Under the pieces are notes generated by a model that made no database searches, had not been told where the DNA came from, and was given only the letters and a program-made list of their open reading frames with translations. A stretch of DNA of 64,000 nt, taken from IMG/VR virus record IMGVR_UViG_3300024054_000362, positions 157,423 to 221,422 of that record; one strand, given 5' to 3'. This document shows positions 49,149 through 58,128 of this stretch, in pieces. This DNA comes from a virus. Positions within the stretch are counted from its first letter, which is position 1. Every line of letters starts with the position of its first letter. Made by a program: the position numbers and the translations under genes.

Positions 49149-49468
49149 ACAAGCACACCACGTTTCGGAAGCTCTTGAAGGAACGACTCGCCATTGGGCA
49201 GGCGCTACAGACGGAGCTGGACAAGCTCGTGCCACCAACTCCAACGGGCTACCTCCGCGCCAATGAACACTGGAAGGTCGTCTACGTCGCGCCGGGTGAG
49301 GGTCCCGTGGAGTTGGAGATCGCCATCGAGCCCCCTGACGGCGCTTACGAGTGGCGTTCGCCGCGAGCGCAGCAACTCAACACACTTCAAGCGCTACTCG
49401 GCTGCGACGACATCTACGTCAAGGCGATCGGCGGACCTCACTACATCGCGTACTACAACAAGACCTAA
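49145..49468 (+). CDS. Unknown protein
   Basis: A 107-residue protein coupled to the previous gene by GTGA. The first 30 residues are helical (LKERLAIGQALQTELDKL). No family is recognised. It is the last gene before thyX. Confidence 0.45.
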   Translation: MNKHTTFRKLLKERLAIGQALQTELDKLVPPTPTGYLRANEHWKVVYVAPGEGPVELEIAIEPPDGAYEWRSPRAQQLNTLQALLGCDDIYVKAIGGPHYIAYYNKT

Positions 49469-49483
49469 CTGAAGGACCACGCC

Positions 49484-50881
49484 ATGAAAGAGCCGTTTCT
49501 CAAGATCGTCGACCACCTGAACCCCGAAGACGTCGCCATGTTGCAAGCGCTCTACTCGCGTTCGGCAGACAGCGTCGAAGAGCATCTGAAGCGCGTCAAG
49601 GAGGTCGGCTCCGGCAAGTTCATGAAGCAGTACTACGTCGGCTTCAACCACAAGTCGATTGCCGACTGCGGCTCGACGACGATGTTCACCGAAGGCGTAA
49701 GCCTTCTCGCGGCGAAGGCGATCCAGGATTGGCCGCTGTACTCGGGCCAAGAGACGAGCACGCGCTACATCAACATGAGCCAGCAGCCGATCATCGACCC
49801 GATCGGGTCAGCCGAGTCGCTAGCGATCCTCGAAGCGTGGATGGCCTTCTACGTGAAGCATCAGGATCGTGTCGCCGAGATCATCGCCCTTCGATATCCG
49901 AAGGGCGAAGCTGAGAAGCAAGAGACTTACGATCGTGCGGTGAAGGCGCGCGTGTTCGATGTTCTCCGTGGCTTCCTGCCAGCTGGAATCACAACGCAGC
50001 TGTCGTGGCACTCAAACTTGCGACAAGCCGACGACCACCTATCATGGATGCTGCATCATCCGATGCCAGAGGTTGTGCGGGTCGCGCTGCAGCTGCGCAG
50101 ATTGCTCCACGAGCGCTATCCGTCGAGCGGGTTCAACCATTTTGGTGGGGCTGGCGTCAGCGGCGTCGCCAACAAGGACGAAGGACTCCGCGATGTACGT
50201 CAGGAGTGGATGTGGCGTGTAGCCACGGAGTGGACGTATTCGGCGCGGTGGGCACCGACGCACGCGGAGAGTGTCGACGTGTTATCGACGGGCTTTCGTG
50301 GTCTCGACTACGACGCGGACGCGCGGATGGAGCCCTACAAGGAGATGCTCGCGACGAGGCCGGAAGGCTGCGTGCTGCCGCACTTCCTGACGTCACTCGG
50401 GCAGTTCAACCTACGACACTTGATCGATTTCGGTTCGTTCCGCGACGCACAACGACACCGAAACGGCGTCGTTCAGATGCCGCTCCTCGACACGAGCTTC
50501 GGCTTCGAGCGGTGGTACCTGGAGCAGCTTGGTGACCCAAACAACGGGGATGTCGGCGGCCTTCGCGACGAAGCCGTCGAGCTGATCCACAAGCAACAGG
50601 AACGAATCCGTACACTGTCGACGGATCCTGTGAAGCGCCAGTACTATGTCGCGCTCGGCTTCCGTGTGCCGTGCCAGATGACGATGGCGCTTCCCGCGCT
50701 GCTCTACTACCTGGAGCTGCGCTCGAAGAAGACCGTCCATCCGACGCTGCGGCATCAGGTTCATAACGTGGTCAGGAAGTTCCAGCAGGTCTACCCGCCG
50801 GAGCAGATCGCGTTGCATGTGGACATGGACCCGAGCGACTGGGATGTCCGTCGCGGCAACCAGACGATCACGAAGCGTTGA
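49484..50881 (+). CDS. thyX: FAD-dependent thymidylate synthase ThyX, double-length
   Basis: This 465-residue protein is twice the usual ThyX length (about 220). The first half has SGQETSTRYINMSQ near residue 88 (the E...S.RY part of ThyX) but not the RHR part. The second half has SFRDAQRHRNGVVQMPLL near 318 (the RHR part) but not S.RY. So each half keeps complementary parts of the active site and one monomer may act as a pseudodimer. It converts dUMP to dTMP with FAD and folate. The glycosylase fused to the polymerase fits control of dUTP incorporation. Confidence 0.85.
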   Translation: MKEPFLKIVDHLNPEDVAMLQALYSRSADSVEEHLKRVKEVGSGKFMKQYYVGFNHKSIADCGSTTMFTEGVSLLAAKAIQDWPLYSGQETSTRYINMSQQPIIDPIGSAESLAILEAWMAFYVKHQDRVAEIIALRYPKGEAEKQETYDRAVKARVFDVLRGFLPAGITTQLSWHSNLRQADDHLSWMLHHPMPEVVRVALQLRRLLHERYPSSGFNHFGGAGVSGVANKDEGLRDVRQEWMWRVATEWTYSARWAPTHAESVDVLSTGFRGLDYDADARMEPYKEMLATRPEGCVLPHFLTSLGQFNLRHLIDFGSFRDAQRHRNGVVQMPLLDTSFGFERWYLEQLGDPNNGDVGGLRDEAVELIHKQQERIRTLSTDPVKRQYYVALGFRVPCQMTMALPALLYYLELRSKKTVHPTLRHQVHNVVRKFQQVYPPEQIALHVDMDPSDWDVRRGNQTITKR

Positions 50882-50884
50882 GCT

Positions 50885-51736
50885 GTGGCAAACGAACTTG
50901 TCAACGCCGCCATCGAATACGCCAACCTGATCTATGGACTGATCGACCCACGAACGCAGATGGTCTTTTACATCGGAAAAACTGAACGCGGGCTTTCGCG
51001 CACAAAGCAGCATCGTCATGAGAAAAAGAATAAGGCGCTACGCGCCGTAATCGCTGCCTTGCAGAAAGCCGGGCTGACTTACGAGGTTATCGTACTTGAT
51101 CGAACCGACGAGCCTCGAACGCCGCGCGTCGTGTGTTGGTGGAACCGAGATCGCGCCCCAACGCACCTCGCCGATCTGGAGAGGTGGTGGATTGCAATGG
51201 GTCGCGCAATGGAATGGCCGTTGACGAATCAAACTGACGGCGGTGAAGGCGCGCCAAACCGATTCGACGTAGGACAACGTTCGATCATCGCCAAGAAGGC
51301 CAAAGCGGCGATGTCACCGAAACAACGGAGTGCGGCTGTGGTCAAAGCCAACGCAACACGCGGTCCTGAACAGCGAAAAGCGATTGCACAAAGAGCAGCG
51401 GCGACACGTGTTGCATCGGGCGTCCAAGCAATGCTGAACGCGGCCACGTCACAACGCAACAGGACACGAACGTCAGAACAGAATTCAGAGAACTCGCGAC
51501 GTTCATGGTCAGAAGAACGCCGCGCACATCGTAGCGCGCAAATGACGGCTTACATGGCGAAGTTCACACCCGAAGAACGTCGCGAGCGCGCCCGCCGCAG
51601 CAACGCCTTACGAACGCATGAAGAACGTAGCGCTGCTGTACGGAGGGTGCATGCGGCACGTACGCCTGAACAGCGGAGCGAGATCGTGCGAAAAGGGCAT
51701 TTAGCTCGTCGGAGGTCTTCCACCAATGTCGAATGA
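50885..51736 (+). CDS. GIY-YIG endonuclease with C-terminal repeats
   Basis: This 283-residue protein starts at a GTG after thyX. The catalytic domain has NLIYGLIDPRTQMVFYIGKT near residue 14 (GIY...YIG). The rest is a series of about 20-residue repeats such as MSPKQRSAAVVKANA, GPEQRKAIAQRAAATR and TPEQRSEIVRKG, resembling the DNA-binding tails of GIY-YIG homing enzymes. It is a likely free-standing homing endonuclease. Its 3' end overlaps the primase-polymerase start. Confidence 0.75.
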   Translation: MANELVNAAIEYANLIYGLIDPRTQMVFYIGKTERGLSRTKQHRHEKKNKALRAVIAALQKAGLTYEVIVLDRTDEPRTPRVVCWWNRDRAPTHLADLERWWIAMGRAMEWPLTNQTDGGEGAPNRFDVGQRSIIAKKAKAAMSPKQRSAAVVKANATRGPEQRKAIAQRAAATRVASGVQAMLNAATSQRNRTRTSEQNSENSRRSWSEERRAHRSAQMTAYMAKFTPEERRERARRSNALRTHEERSAAVRRVHAARTPEQRSEIVRKGHLARRRSSTNVE

Positions 51737-52931
51737 CCTCTTGGAAGCAGCACTTACGTATGCCAGTAGGGGATGGCGCGTGATCGCGTTGCATTTTTTA
51801 AATCAGTACAACGGAGTGACGGGCTGTTCATGTCGTAAGAAGACTGAGTGTACGGCAATAGGCAAACATCCGATCTTCCCAAAGTGGCGCGAGATCGCGA
51901 CGACGGATACAGATAGATTGCATGTCTGGTGGCGACATAAACCGAGAGGGAATGTTGGCCTCTTGATGGGTGGCGCAGCGAGTCTCGTGTGCGTCGACAT
52001 CGACGGCGACGAGGGCCGTGCGTCGTTGAAGAAGCTCGAAGCTGAGAACAGCAAGCTCCCGAAGACGCGCTCGCAGACGACGGGACGCGCGGGCGGCGGC
52101 GAGCACTTTCTCTTCCACGTCGATCCGTTCTACGTCGACTGGATTCGGAACCGCGCGAAGGTAGCGCCCGGCCTCGATTTCAGATCCGAGGGCGGCCTCA
52201 TCGTCGCGGCGCCGTCGCTGCACCTATCCGGCAACCGCTACCAGTGGCGTGATCCGAACTATCCCATCGCCGAGTTGCCGGAGTGGATGTTCAAGCTGGC
52301 GCTCTCGAAGCGCGAGGTCTCGCACGAGGTCTTGTCGAGCGGTGAGCGCCCCAAAGAGGAAGATCTCGCGCGAGTCGGTTGGCCGCTCGAACGGCGCATG
52401 GCCGCTGCGCGCGTCGAGCTGGCGAAGGCTGAACCGGCGATCCAAGGTCAGAACGGATCGGCCGCGTGCTATCGCGCAGCGATTCTCGTGACGCGTGGAT
52501 TCTGTATCCCCGTCGAGGGTCACAACCACGTCCACGACCTCATGTGGGAGGTCTACAACCCGCTGTGCGTACCGTCCTGGCCTGAGGACGAGCTGACGCA
52601 CAAGATCCACGACGCCGAGAAGGTCTCCTACGCGCCGTGGGGCTTCCGTCTGAACTTCGCGATCATGACGGAGCAGTATTCGAAGCCGCACAAGACCAAG
52701 CTGGTCGCGCCGATCGGTACAACGTCGCCGACAGGAGCCAGTGATGTACACGCGCGGCTGGCCGCGCACGCGTCGTTGGTGCGTCCACAGCCGAGTGCGC
52801 GGCCGGTGAGGCCGCCGACGCGGGCCGAATTGCTTGCGCGGCCTGATCGTCGAGATCCGGAGATCGCCTCACAACCAGTTCCGAAACCGTCTGTCGACGA
52901 AGACGACGAAGGAGTCGCCGAATGCGTTTGA
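51726..52931 (+). CDS. Primase-polymerase (AEP fold)
   Basis: This protein (401 aa) has the AEP metal site VCVDIDGDEG near residue 88, an H in GGEHFLF near 124, and the segment FRSEGGLIVAAPSLHLSG. The first part has CSCRKKTEC and GKHP, common in prim-pol proteins. It makes primers, and often short DNA, for replication. It is intact, unlike the paralogous domain at 31344. The C-terminal 100 residues are disordered and Pro-rich. It is separated from the AAA+ helicase by 4 kb. Confidence 0.85.
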   Translation: MSNDLLEAALTYASRGWRVIALHFLNQYNGVTGCSCRKKTECTAIGKHPIFPKWREIATTDTDRLHVWWRHKPRGNVGLLMGGAASLVCVDIDGDEGRASLKKLEAENSKLPKTRSQTTGRAGGGEHFLFHVDPFYVDWIRNRAKVAPGLDFRSEGGLIVAAPSLHLSGNRYQWRDPNYPIAELPEWMFKLALSKREVSHEVLSSGERPKEEDLARVGWPLERRMAAARVELAKAEPAIQGQNGSAACYRAAILVTRGFCIPVEGHNHVHDLMWEVYNPLCVPSWPEDELTHKIHDAEKVSYAPWGFRLNFAIMTEQYSKPHKTKLVAPIGTTSPTGASDVHARLAAHASLVRPQPSARPVRPPTRAELLARPDRRDPEIASQPVPKPSVDEDDEGVAECV

Positions 52932-53332
52932 TCTACTTGGCACATCCTCTCGGCGCACCGACCCCCGAAGGTGTCGAAGCCAACAAGGCACGCGCCCGTC
53001 GCTGGATCCGATGGATCTACGATCACCTCAATGTCGGACGTGTTCGAGTTGCCGTCGTCGCTGATTGGCTGATCACGTGCGACGTCCTCGACGACTTCAA
53101 CCCTGATCATCGTTCGCAGGGTATGACGATGAACAAGGCGATCATCCCCGTGTGTCACGAGTTTTGGATGGTGGGTGGTCGCGTCTCGTCGGGCATGGAA
53201 GAGGAGTGGAAGCTCGTCCGCAACCTCATCGCGAGTCGAATGAGTCCGATGAAGCGCTACTTCGACCTGACGTGGCTCGGCGACGAGCCGCCAGCTGTCA
53301 TGCCTGATGAGGTCAAGGCACTCGTCGCATGA
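52922..53332 (+). CDS. Nucleoside 2-deoxyribosyltransferase-like / DUF4406-like protein
   Basis: This 136-residue protein has LIYLAHPLGAPTPEGVEAN and then FWMVGGRVSSGMEEEWK, the NDT-like order with the Glu near the end. It differs from the 9733 protein in sequence, but both belong to the same broad fold. A role in nucleotide pools or base modification is likely. The start overlaps the primase-polymerase gene by 10 bases. Confidence 0.65.
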   Translation: MRLIYLAHPLGAPTPEGVEANKARARRWIRWIYDHLNVGRVRVAVVADWLITCDVLDDFNPDHRSQGMTMNKAIIPVCHEFWMVGGRVSSGMEEEWKLVRNLIASRMSPMKRYFDLTWLGDEPPAVMPDEVKALVA

Positions 53333-53997
53333 CGCTCGATCCCAACATCCGGCGTGAGGCGTGGGGCGTCTTGAAGATGTACTCGACGCCGCAGCAAGAG
53401 CTGATCAAGAAGAACCTGTACGGCCCCCGCGAAGCGCGTCTGGCAGGTGCCATCGTTGCCAACAGCATGGTTGCAGTGGTCCATCAGCAACCGACGGAAA
53501 CAGATGCGTTACGCGAGCTACAGGAAAGCGCCTGGGAGACCGTCTCGGCGCTGGTGGAGCTGTTGAAGCAGGCTGCGCAGATCATCGAGGACAACGTCGC
53601 CGGTGATCACGTGGCGTTGCTGAATGAGATCGATCGTGAAGTGTCGTCGGCCGAGGAGAACTTCGACTACGCGGAAGCTGACGCTGCGACGGAGGAAGGC
53701 ACGTCGTCGTTCAAGGTCATCGTGTTCCCGCCATTGATCGACGCGCCGGATCAAGCGATCACGGCGTTCGTGGAGAAGATACGGGTGCGGGCGATCCCAG
53801 TGTGGGTGGCCGACGAAAATGACCAGACCAAGCGCCTGAAGGCGATGACCATCCGCGAGATCTACAACATCGGCCGTGTTGCGGCCGTCGTCATCACGAA
53901 TGTTGATGGCATGGTGCTCGATGGCTGGTACAACGGTCTGCCCTGGGTAGAAGAAGTCACGAGCAAGTTGGCAGCGCTACAGGAGCGGTTTCGATGA
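53329..53997 (+). CDS. Unknown protein
   Basis: This 222-residue protein has an N-terminal helical half (ESAWETVSALVELLKQAAQI), an acidic linker (SAEENFDYAEADAATEEG) and a C-terminal alpha/beta half. No family is recognised. It overlaps both neighbours by four bases. Confidence 0.5.
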   Translation: MTLDPNIRREAWGVLKMYSTPQQELIKKNLYGPREARLAGAIVANSMVAVVHQQPTETDALRELQESAWETVSALVELLKQAAQIIEDNVAGDHVALLNEIDREVSSAEENFDYAEADAATEEGTSSFKVIVFPPLIDAPDQAITAFVEKIRVRAIPVWVADENDQTKRLKAMTIREIYNIGRVAAVVITNVDGMVLDGWYNGLPWVEEVTSKLAALQERFR

Positions 53998-54314
53998 AGC
54001 AGAAGACCAAGAAGCGCGTGCGTGACCCACTCGCGAAAGCCAAGAAGGCCGTGCCGCCCATATCGCTGGCGAGGGCCAAGGCAACAGTGCGTCGTCGACC
54101 GCCGCCGAAGAAGGTCACGTCGAGCGTATTCCACGTTCTCGACACCAAGGGCGAGGTCTTTGGTGAGTACGCGACGCGCGAAGATGCCTGGCACGACGCC
54201 GTCGGCCCGCGGTTCTGCAAGGGCTTCTATATCGTCGAGTACGCGAAGCGCGGTGTGCGTCGGTACGACTATAACGCGGCGTCGCTGAAGGAGATGCGCG
54301 ATGTCGGTAGATGA
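53994..54314 (+). CDS. Unknown basic protein
   Basis: This 106-residue protein has a Lys/Arg-rich N-terminus (KKRVRDPLAKAKKA, then VRRRPPPKK) and a beta-rich second half (VFHVLDTKGEVFGEYATRE). It may bind nucleic acid. It overlaps the preceding and following genes. Confidence 0.5.
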   Translation: MKQKTKKRVRDPLAKAKKAVPPISLARAKATVRRRPPPKKVTSSVFHVLDTKGEVFGEYATREDAWHDAVGPRFCKGFYIVEYAKRGVRRYDYNAASLKEMRDVGR

Positions 54315-55086
54315 AAAGAAGAGAGATGGCGGCTTCCTGGACGTTCAGCTCGTCGAGAAACTGTTGTCTTCGTCGGTCGAGATGCCGGCTGATGACAAGG
54401 TCAAGATCCTGCGCGGGCTCGTGACGACAGGCCCGTACGCGTCGGTCAAGGAGATGGAGGCGTTGCCGCAAGGCGTGGCGACGTTCCTACGTGCGCTGCG
54501 CGATCTGTTGCCTGACGTCCTCGACGAGATCGATCGAGCTGTCGGACAAGAGAAGCAGACGGCGTCGGCGTTGGATGGTTTTGTCGGCGATCTCGAACGC
54601 ATGCGCGACGCGAAGGTCCCTACGGAGATCTGCTGCCCACAGTGCAAGATGCTCCATGTTGACCAGGACGAGTGGGCGACGACGCGGCTGCACCGCAAGC
54701 ATCTGTGTGTGAAGTGCGGACATGTCTGGGCGCCGTACGCGGTCACGACGGTCGGCGTTGACTTTCACATCGAATGTCGCGTTGAAATGGAGCAGCTACG
54801 TACTGATGCTATCTGGCTCCGGTCAGCGTGGGAAACAGAAATCGAGGCGAACAAGAAGCTAATCGCACGTCGTGATGAGCTACTCACGATGATCGCCAAC
54901 CTTTCGCAAGCGGTTCCCCTCGACAGCGAAGTCGCGGGCGCGATCGATGCACAGCGCTCGCTCATCGCCGAGGTCGGTACGCTCAAAGCCCGCGTCGCCG
55001 AGCTGGAACGTGAGAAAGCCGAACGCGACAAGCCTCGCGAGTACGTCAACATGGCGACCGAGTACGACGGGACCGACTATGGCTAG
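54301..55086 (+). CDS. Unknown protein with zinc ribbon and coiled coil
   Basis: This 261-residue protein has CCPQCKMLH and LCVKCGHVW near the middle, a four-cysteine zinc ribbon, and then a coiled coil (EMEQLRTDAIWLRS, EIEANKKLIARRDELL). The C-terminus has more coil (LKARVAELEREKAERDK). No family is recognised. It overlaps the genes on both sides. Confidence 0.5.
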   Translation: MSVDEKKRDGGFLDVQLVEKLLSSSVEMPADDKVKILRGLVTTGPYASVKEMEALPQGVATFLRALRDLLPDVLDEIDRAVGQEKQTASALDGFVGDLERMRDAKVPTEICCPQCKMLHVDQDEWATTRLHRKHLCVKCGHVWAPYAVTTVGVDFHIECRVEMEQLRTDAIWLRSAWETEIEANKKLIARRDELLTMIANLSQAVPLDSEVAGAIDAQRSLIAEVGTLKARVAELEREKAERDKPREYVNMATEYDGTDYG

Positions 55087-55444
55087 AAAGACCACAACGA
55101 GAACAGCGGTGGCTACGCGTGTGCCGCATCGAGGCCACCCGAAGTGTCGTCCGGGCAAAACGGCGCACGGCACCAAAGCGCTCCAGCTGCGACCGAACGG
55201 TCGTTGGGGAAAGGATGATGGCGGTCCCGGGCTCGCGTTCATCGGTACGGCTGCTAGCGAGATCGATCCGCAGACGGCGACGGTGTGGGTCGCGAACTGC
55301 AGCTGCAAGATCTACTTGCAGTGCCCGCTTGCGAAAGCGCTCGCCTACGCAGGTGATCGTTACGAAGCCACAACAGTCGAACGTCGTCGACGGGCGCAGG
55401 GTCGAAAGATCCGTCGACCGCGAGCGGGACGGACGCTGTTGTAG
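55079..55444 (+). CDS. Unknown basic Cys-containing protein
   Basis: This 121-residue protein is basic (TVERRRRAQGRKIRRPRAG at the end). It has a segment ANCSCKIYLQCPLAKALAYA that looks like a small metal or helical motif. No family is recognised. It overlaps the previous gene by eight bases. Confidence 0.5.
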   Translation: MARKTTTRTAVATRVPHRGHPKCRPGKTAHGTKALQLRPNGRWGKDDGGPGLAFIGTAASEIDPQTATVWVANCSCKIYLQCPLAKALAYAGDRYEATTVERRRRAQGRKIRRPRAGRTLL

Positions 55445-55821
55445 TGCCAGCGTTCCTTCGGGGGTTCATCGTCTGCGACGGCTGTGGCACGACCGCAACC
55501 GTGACGGCGAAGGTGTCTGCACGTGACCACACGGACCTGTGGTGGGATCTGCCGACGGGCTGGCAGCTGTTCGGGCGCGGACACAACGGGGTCATCGTGT
55601 ACTGCTCGCGCGCATGCAACACGAACGGCGCGTCGATGGGGTATCCAGATCAGCAAGGTCGCGGCAATCTCGATCCGGCGACGTTCGACGTACGCACGCT
55701 CGACAAGCTCTACGAGCTGATCGAGATCGGCGCGAAGAAATCGACGGGTGCCGACAACGTCCTCGCTGCGATCGAGGCCGTCTTGATCGCGTGGCGACAA
55801 CGCCCAAAGGGGGCATCATGA
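55444..55821 (+). CDS. Unknown zinc-binding protein
   Basis: This 125-residue protein starts at a GTG just at the preceding stop. It has CDGCGTTA near the start and YCSRACNTNG near residue 58, a likely zinc site. The second half is helical (LDKLYELIEIGAKKS). No family is recognised. It overlaps the next gene by four bases. Confidence 0.5.
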   Translation: MPAFLRGFIVCDGCGTTATVTAKVSARDHTDLWWDLPTGWQLFGRGHNGVIVYCSRACNTNGASMGYPDQQGRGNLDPATFDVRTLDKLYELIEIGAKKSTGADNVLAAIEAVLIAWRQRPKGAS

Positions 55822-56204
55822 GCAACAAAGGTCTCCTCAGATTTTGCTGGCAGGAACAGAACGGTGAAATCACCAACTGGTGGTCGGACGACCTGGCGAA
55901 GCAGAAGCATCGGTTCGTGCACACCGAGTGGGGAAAGTTCGCGGTCGCCGTCGACGTCAAGCTCGGCGAGGTGCAGCTTCAGATCGCCAACCCACCATCG
56001 CGGCGTATCGTACGTGTTGTCGACCTCCCTCGCGTCGACGGGAACGACTTTCAAATGGCGTTCGAAGCTGTCGCCATGACGGGTACGCACGCGGCGTTCG
56101 CGGTCGAGTTGTTCTTGCGAGCCATCGATCGCGACGATCTTGCAAGTTGCCTCACGCCGGACGGGCGACCTGAAGGCTATGACCCTGGAGGACGACTGCC
56201 GTGA
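55818..56204 (+). CDS. Unknown beta-rich protein
   Basis: This 128-residue protein (LLRFCWQEQNGEITNWWSDD, then GKFAVAVDVKLGEVQLQI) looks beta-rich. No family is recognised. It overlaps both neighbours by four bases, so it is translated as part of a chain of coupled genes from 53329 to 56692. Confidence 0.5.
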   Translation: MSNKGLLRFCWQEQNGEITNWWSDDLAKQKHRFVHTEWGKFAVAVDVKLGEVQLQIANPPSRRIVRVVDLPRVDGNDFQMAFEAVAMTGTHAAFAVELFLRAIDRDDLASCLTPDGRPEGYDPGGRLP

Positions 56205-56692
56205 TTCTCGGCGTTACGGGACATCGACCCGATAAGATCGGCGGCTACGACGACGACGCCAACCCGCTACGCAGCTGGGTTCGTGGACAGATTCGTCGAC
56301 ACCTACAAACGTTTCGGCCGCTGTACGGCATCAGCGGGATGGCGCTCGGAACGGATCAAGATTTCGCCGCTGCCTGCGTCGAGCTGGGCATTCCGTTCAT
56401 CGCCGCCGTGCCGTTCAAAGGTCAGGAGCTGGCGTGGCGATCGCATCCGACGTCGCGCAAGAGGTATCGCGAGCTGATTGCGAAGGCTTACGAGGTCGTG
56501 ATCGTGAGTGAAGGTGGTTACGAGAATTTCAAAATGCAGGTGAGGAACGAGTGGGTCGTGGATCATTGCAACGCGATGTTGTGCGTGTTCGACGGTTCAC
56601 CCGGCGGAACGGCAAACACCGTCAACTACGCTGACCGCGTTCGCCGTGACAAGATCCGTATCAACCCTCGGGACTTTCAGGCGGCCGTGTGA
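56201..56692 (+). CDS. SLOG (DprA-like) domain protein, DUF1273-like
   Basis: This protein (163 aa) has the SLOG-type fold: ILGVTGHRPDKIGGYDDD, then YGISGMALGTDQDFAAACVE, GIPFIAAVPFKGQE and VFDGSPGGTANTVNYA. Proteins with this fold bind nucleotides or nucleotide-like ligands, and DprA binds single-stranded DNA. The phage role is unknown; sensing of nucleotide signals is possible. It starts at a GTG in a GTGA overlap. Confidence 0.8.
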   Translation: MILGVTGHRPDKIGGYDDDANPLRSWVRGQIRRHLQTFRPLYGISGMALGTDQDFAAACVELGIPFIAAVPFKGQELAWRSHPTSRKRYRELIAKAYEVVIVSEGGYENFKMQVRNEWVVDHCNAMLCVFDGSPGGTANTVNYADRVRRDKIRINPRDFQAAV

Positions 56693-56771
56693 GGGTCGCG
56701 CGATCGAACCAAACGCAGACGTACGAACCAACGTCAGTGACCTTGGCATTCGAAGGCTGGAGCTACGACAC

Positions 56772-56912
56772 ATGACGACGTTCTTAATCGGCCTTGCTGC
56801 GTTCTCGTCGGTGTTCTTGGGCACTTTTTACGATGTTGCGATCAACTTTGATCGTGACGTGGATAGAAATCAGACCATCAACGTCACACATGGACGACAT
56901 GCAGGTGTATAA
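56772..56912 (+). CDS. Small membrane protein
   Basis: This 46-residue protein has one hydrophobic segment (MTTFLIGLAAFSSVFLGTF) and a charged tail. It follows an 80-base gap after the SLOG gene, with GGAG 13 bases before the ATG. It ends right at the start of the next gene. The function is unknown. Confidence 0.4.
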   Translation: MTTFLIGLAAFSSVFLGTFYDVAINFDRDVDRNQTINVTHGRHAGV

Positions 56913-57446
56913 ATGAGTCGCGAAGACGACGACAAAGGCGAAATCGAAATCGGTGCCGTGTTCCCGGGCGGGACGCTCGAAGAAGCGCAAGCCTTCGTGC
57001 AGCTCCACCTGGCGAACGGCGCCAAGTGTCCTGCCTGTGGACAATTCGCCAAGCTCTATCGCAGAAAATTGAATGCCACGATGGCCTACGCGCTCGTGCT
57101 GATCCACCAGTTCTTCAAGAAGAACCCGCAACACGCCTGGATCCACGTCGCGTCGTTCTTGGTCAACACGCGTCGCGATAGCTCGGTGGCAGGTGGTGAT
57201 GTTGTCAAGCTCCGACACTGGGGCTTGATCGAGCGCGTCGACGGCGAGCGCGGCGATGGCAGTGACCGTGTCGGTCGGTACACGATCACGGAGCTGGGAC
57301 GACGGTTCGTCGAGGGGGCGATCGCCGTTCCGCGCTACGCATATCTGTTCAATCAGATGCTCATGCGGTTGAGTGAAGAGAAGACGACGATCCAGGAGGC
57401 GTTAGGCGATCGATTCTCGTACGAAGAGCTACTGCAAGGAGCCTGA
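56913..57446 (+). CDS. Winged-helix-like zinc protein
   Basis: This 177-residue protein has CPACGQFAKL near residue 39, a metal-binding pair, and a winged-helix-like C-terminal part (VVKLRHWGLIERVDGERG, then VGRYTITELGRRFV). A regulatory or DNA-binding role is likely. It directly follows the small membrane protein and lies two bases before the next gene. Confidence 0.6.
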   Translation: MSREDDDKGEIEIGAVFPGGTLEEAQAFVQLHLANGAKCPACGQFAKLYRRKLNATMAYALVLIHQFFKKNPQHAWIHVASFLVNTRRDSSVAGGDVVKLRHWGLIERVDGERGDGSDRVGRYTITELGRRFVEGAIAVPRYAYLFNQMLMRLSEEKTTIQEALGDRFSYEELLQGA

Positions 57447-57448
57447 AG

Positions 57449-57739
57449 ATGAACTGCACCTGCGATCAGCGCGGCGACTTCTGCCCCGAGCATCCCACCT
57501 GCGCGTGCGGTTGCGAGCGGCACGCGCACCGCGGCAACGCCGAGTGCATCGCCGGCTCGATGAACTGCCACGGTTGTAACGCCTACCGCCCGGCGCGGCT
57601 CAAACGCTTCCACGAGCTGTACGACCACGACCTTGAAGACATCACGTTGGATGCCCTCAAGCTCGCCTACAGAGACCTGCGCGCGCACCACATCGAAGAA
57701 ACCACGGCGTTGTGGCATAGGATCACCAATCCGAAGTGA
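57449..57739 (+). CDS. Cys/His-rich protein
   Basis: A 96-residue protein. The first 45 residues have nine cysteines and several histidines (CTCDQRGDFC, CACGCERHAHRG, ECIAGSMNCHGC), likely one or two zinc sites. The rest is helical (LKLAYRDLRAHHIEE). No family is recognised. It overlaps the next gene by four bases. Confidence 0.5.
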   Translation: MNCTCDQRGDFCPEHPTCACGCERHAHRGNAECIAGSMNCHGCNAYRPARLKRFHELYDHDLEDITLDALKLAYRDLRAHHIEETTALWHRITNPK

Positions 57740-57993
57740 AGACCTACGAGACCAAGCCGTCTGAGCCGCCGACAACATGTCCCGTCCCGCGATGTGGCTA
57801 CAAGCGCGTCTGGAAGTATTTCAAGTACGACCGCGTACGCGGTGGTCGTAAGCCGCCGCGTGACGGTTGGCGGGCGCACTGTGCAGCCTGTGCGGTGCTC
57901 ACCGAGCTACGCCATCATAAACGCCGCGCCGAAGTACTCCAAGAACGCTGGTCGGCGATGGTAGAACCGCCGAAGCCTGTGCCGCGTCGATAG
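57736..57993 (+). CDS. Small zinc-binding protein
   Basis: An 85-residue protein starting at a GTG in a GTGA overlap. It has CPVPRCGYKRVW and HCAACAVL, which give a four-cysteine pattern. It is basic. No family is recognised. Confidence 0.5.
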   Translation: MKTYETKPSEPPTTCPVPRCGYKRVWKYFKYDRVRGGRKPPRDGWRAHCAACAVLTELRHHKRRAEVLQERWSAMVEPPKPVPRR

Positions 57994-58128
57994 TTCTCGT
58001 TCTGACGAAAAGCCTCGACGACGGTGAAGACCGACGACGGTGAGGACTTGCGGAATTAGTCTTGCTTTGGTGCTTGCTTTAGTGAGTGCCTTTGTGCTGT
58101 GCTATAGCTCTCGACTTCTAGGGGAACC
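57994..58128. promoter_or_regulatory. Gap with promoter-like and CTCTCG sequences
   Basis: No gene is supported in this 135-base gap. It holds TTGCTTT and TTTGTGCTGTGC before CTATAGCTCTCGAC (a TATAGC box followed by the CTCTCG core seen elsewhere) and then CTAGGGGAACC just before the ATG at 58129. It is probably a promoter. Confidence 0.35.
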
